The notes beneath the pieces are model-generated. The model did no database searches and had not been told where the DNA came from. It worked only from the letters and a program-made list of their open reading frames with translations. This document shows, one piece after another, positions 63,619 to 64,000 of a stretch of DNA of 64,000 nucleotides (the first letter of the stretch is position 1; each line of letters opens with the position of its first letter). The translations under genes and the position numbers were made by a program. Source of the DNA: Deinococcus cellulosilyticus NBRC 106333 = KACC 11606 (GTDB taxonomy: Bacteria > Deinococcota > Deinococci > Deinococcales > Deinococcaceae). The stretch lies in contig NZ_BJXB01000003.1 in assembly GCF_007990775.1 (NCBI RefSeq), positions 248,001 to 312,000 on the forward strand, read 5' to 3'.

Positions 63619-64000
63619 GTGCAAAATGCACTGAATCGAAGAACCTTTTGGAACAGGGATTTCCTGCTTTTCTGGCTGGGAAGCATGCAATCGGAACTCG
63701 CCACGGCAGTGGCAGGGGTGGCGTTTTCTTTTCTGGTGCTGGAACAGACGGGCAAAGCCAGCAGCATGGGCATCACCCTGGCCCTGAGCCTGCTGCCCAG
63801 CATTTTCGCTCCCCTGATGGGGGCATGGATTGACCGGCTTCCCCTCAAACCCCCGCTGATTCTGGGCAACCTGCTTCGTGCGGGCCTGATGGGTGTGGTC
63901 GCCTACATGGCCTTCACTGACCAGTTCTCTCTGGGAGTGGTCTACCTGATTTCCCTGATCAACGGCCTGGTGGACATGTTTTACACGCCAGCCTCCCAGA
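63619..64000 (+). CDS. MFS transporter, 5' part (truncated by window end)
   Basis: The first 127 residues of a major-facilitator protein of the MFS_3/enterobactin-exporter type. The N-terminus RRTFWNRDFLLFWLGSMQSELATAVAGVAFSFLVLEQTG, quoted in parts, holds transmembrane helix 1. LPSIFAPLMGAWIDRLPLKPPLILGNLLR carries the loop 2-3 motif (GAWIDR) typical of the superfamily, and two more helices follow. It starts at GTG 63619, eight bases after AGGAGG; no ATG start fits as well. It continues beyond the window. The divergent winged-helix regulator suggests substrate-induced efflux. Confidence 0.85.
   Translation, partial: MQNALNRRTFWNRDFLLFWLGSMQSELATAVAGVAFSFLVLEQTGKASSMGITLALSLLPSIFAPLMGAWIDRLPLKPPLILGNLLRAGLMGVVAYMAFTDQFSLGVVYLISLINGLVDMFYTPASQ

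Overview
The window looks like an ordinary chromosomal segment of a Deinococcus-type bacterium (phylum Deinococcota) of moderate GC content. The signs are futalosine-pathway menaquinone genes (mqnA, mqnE), a type 2 isopentenyl-diphosphate isomerase, a HerA ATPase of the Deinococcus kind, and UvrD with a C-terminal beta domain. A very large share of genes also have a TANNNT -10 box only 5-8 nt before the start codon, the arrangement of leaderless mRNAs typical of Deinococcus. I see no rRNA, tRNA, CRISPR array, prophage or intact insertion sequence. The genus is an inference.

Layout. 1-6.3 kb: an SDR oxidoreductase, an alpha/beta hydrolase divergent from a winged-helix regulator, a three-gene ABC exporter and two small genes. 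6.3-8.4 kb: mqnA and mqnE. 8.7-11.5 kb: an AbrB-type regulator coupled to a YhgE/Pip membrane protein, then a 39-residue membrane peptide. 12-17.5 kb: fni, herA and small genes. 17.6-22 kb: a long acyl-CoA dehydrogenase behind a palindromic operator, a GGDEF protein and membrane proteins. 22-24.6 kb: leuS preceded by a leaderless leucine leader peptide and an attenuator. 24.7-33.5 kb: a kinase-like protein, DUF421, an AraC regulator, an ankyrin protein, the NAD-salvage operon pnuC-nadR, an exporter, a carbonic anhydrase and a TauE permease. 33.7-35.6 kb: a two-gene RNA-repair operon (RNA ligase plus HD-polynucleotide kinase). 35.6-43 kb: an M16 peptidase, an Lrp regulator, a protoglobin, rplM-rpsI and a Nudix hydrolase. 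43-49 kb: an acyltransferase, a PlsY-like/acyl-ACP-reductase-like fusion, and an exported Sel1-repeat protein with a caspase domain. 49-54 kb: an Rrf2-controlled sulfur-type ABC importer with two binding proteins. 54-64 kb: a roadblock protein, uvrD, a MITE-like element, a nucleotidyltransferase, DUF192, speA, a ClpP-fold membrane protein, an RNA methyltransferase and a regulator divergent from an MFS exporter.

Intergenic DNA is unusually structured. About ten gaps carry short tandem heptanucleotide arrays, most of them as inverted arms around roughly 80-200 bp of unrelated core. Four gaps carry a 26-28 bp imperfect palindrome, and one carries a 256 bp element with 13 bp perfect terminal inverted repeats. 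Nine palindromic or inverted-repeat sequences lie on promoters, several next to a regulator gene.

The most promising leads are the leuS attenuator, the PlsY-reductase fusion (possibly linked to the unusual alkylamine lipids of Deinococcus), the heptad elements, the RNA-repair operon and the exported Sel1-caspase protein. Everything was read by eye; no database search or folding program was run.
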